Position numbers and translations under genes: made by a program. Of a stretch of 6,333 nt of DNA, positions 6,321 to 6,333 are shown piece after piece (the first letter of the stretch is position 1; each line of letters opens with the position of its first letter). A model generated the notes under the pieces. It was not told where the DNA came from. It saw nothing but the letters and a program-made list of their open reading frames with translations, and ran no database searches. This DNA comes from Candidatus Phaeomarinibacter sp. (GTDB lineage: Bacteria; Pseudomonadota; Alphaproteobacteria; CGMCC-115125): NCBI GenBank assembly GCA_028279995.1, contig JANQMQ010000134.1:1-6333 (forward strand). Reading direction: 5' to 3'.

Positions 6321-6333
6321 CAAACTGCAAATC
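6313..6333 (+). CDS. surE: Probable start of 5'/3'-nucleotidase SurE (3' end outside window)
   Basis: An ATG at 6313 overlaps the serS stop by 8 bases and opens a frame of seven codons (MADKLQI) to the window edge. SurE proteins begin with a short N-terminus running into ILLTNDDG, and surE follows serS in many Alphaproteobacteria, so this is the most likely identity. A GGAG at 6296-6299 lies 13 bases upstream, rather far for a ribosome binding site. The call rests almost entirely on gene order, because no diagnostic motif lies within the visible codons. Confidence 0.42.

Noticed and set aside
1..6333. Mobile elements, CRISPR arrays, tRNA or rRNA genes, toxin-antitoxin or defence genes
   Set aside because: No transposase, terminal repeats, spaced direct repeats, cloverleaf-like sequence or unfamiliar gene was seen. 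Genes are tightly packed, with no gap over 100 bases, and every full gene belongs to a known family.

Overview
This window is a stretch of chromosomal core genes from an alphaproteobacterium. All genes are on the + strand, with no mobile element, RNA gene or CRISPR array. The gene order nagZ - scpA - scpB - (ABC ATPase) - tatA - tatB - tatC - serS - (surE) matches the nagZ/scpAB/tatABC/serS/surE neighbourhood known from many Alphaproteobacteria. The short TatA, the serS start beginning [10 protein letters not shown], and frequent GTG starts and GC-rich third codon positions fit that group. I cannot name the genus from the sequence.

Layout: positions 1-471 are the C-terminal half of NagZ, cut by the window edge exactly at its catalytic Asp-Ser-His triplet. 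After 24 bases come scpA and scpB, which overlap by 4 bases (ATGA) and encode the two non-SMC subunits of the bacterial condensin. A 42-base gap with a possible promoter leads into an ABC transporter ATPase of the ferric-iron/polyamine type, which has no permease or binding-protein gene in view. A 100-base gap carrying a candidate promoter and a strong Shine-Dalgarno sequence precedes tatA. tatB follows after 24 bases, and tatC starts by a 4-base GTGA overlap with tatB. An 81-base leader containing a perfect 7-bp inverted repeat precedes serS. The last 21 bases hold what looks like the start of surE, overlapping serS by 8 bases.

Functionally the genes cover separate housekeeping jobs: cell-wall recycling (NagZ), chromosome segregation (ScpAB), solute import (ABC ATPase), export of folded proteins (TatABC) and seryl-tRNA charging (SerS). 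Only scpA-scpB and tatA-tatB-tatC are true complexes. The rest share the block through conserved gene order.

I see no evidence of an undescribed system. The points worth a second look are modest: the partnerless ABC ATPase inside a conserved block, its possible leaderless promoter, a hairpin that may hide the scpA ribosome binding site, the serS leader inverted repeat, and the strongly acidic tails on ScpB. No gene-free stretch exceeds 100 bases.
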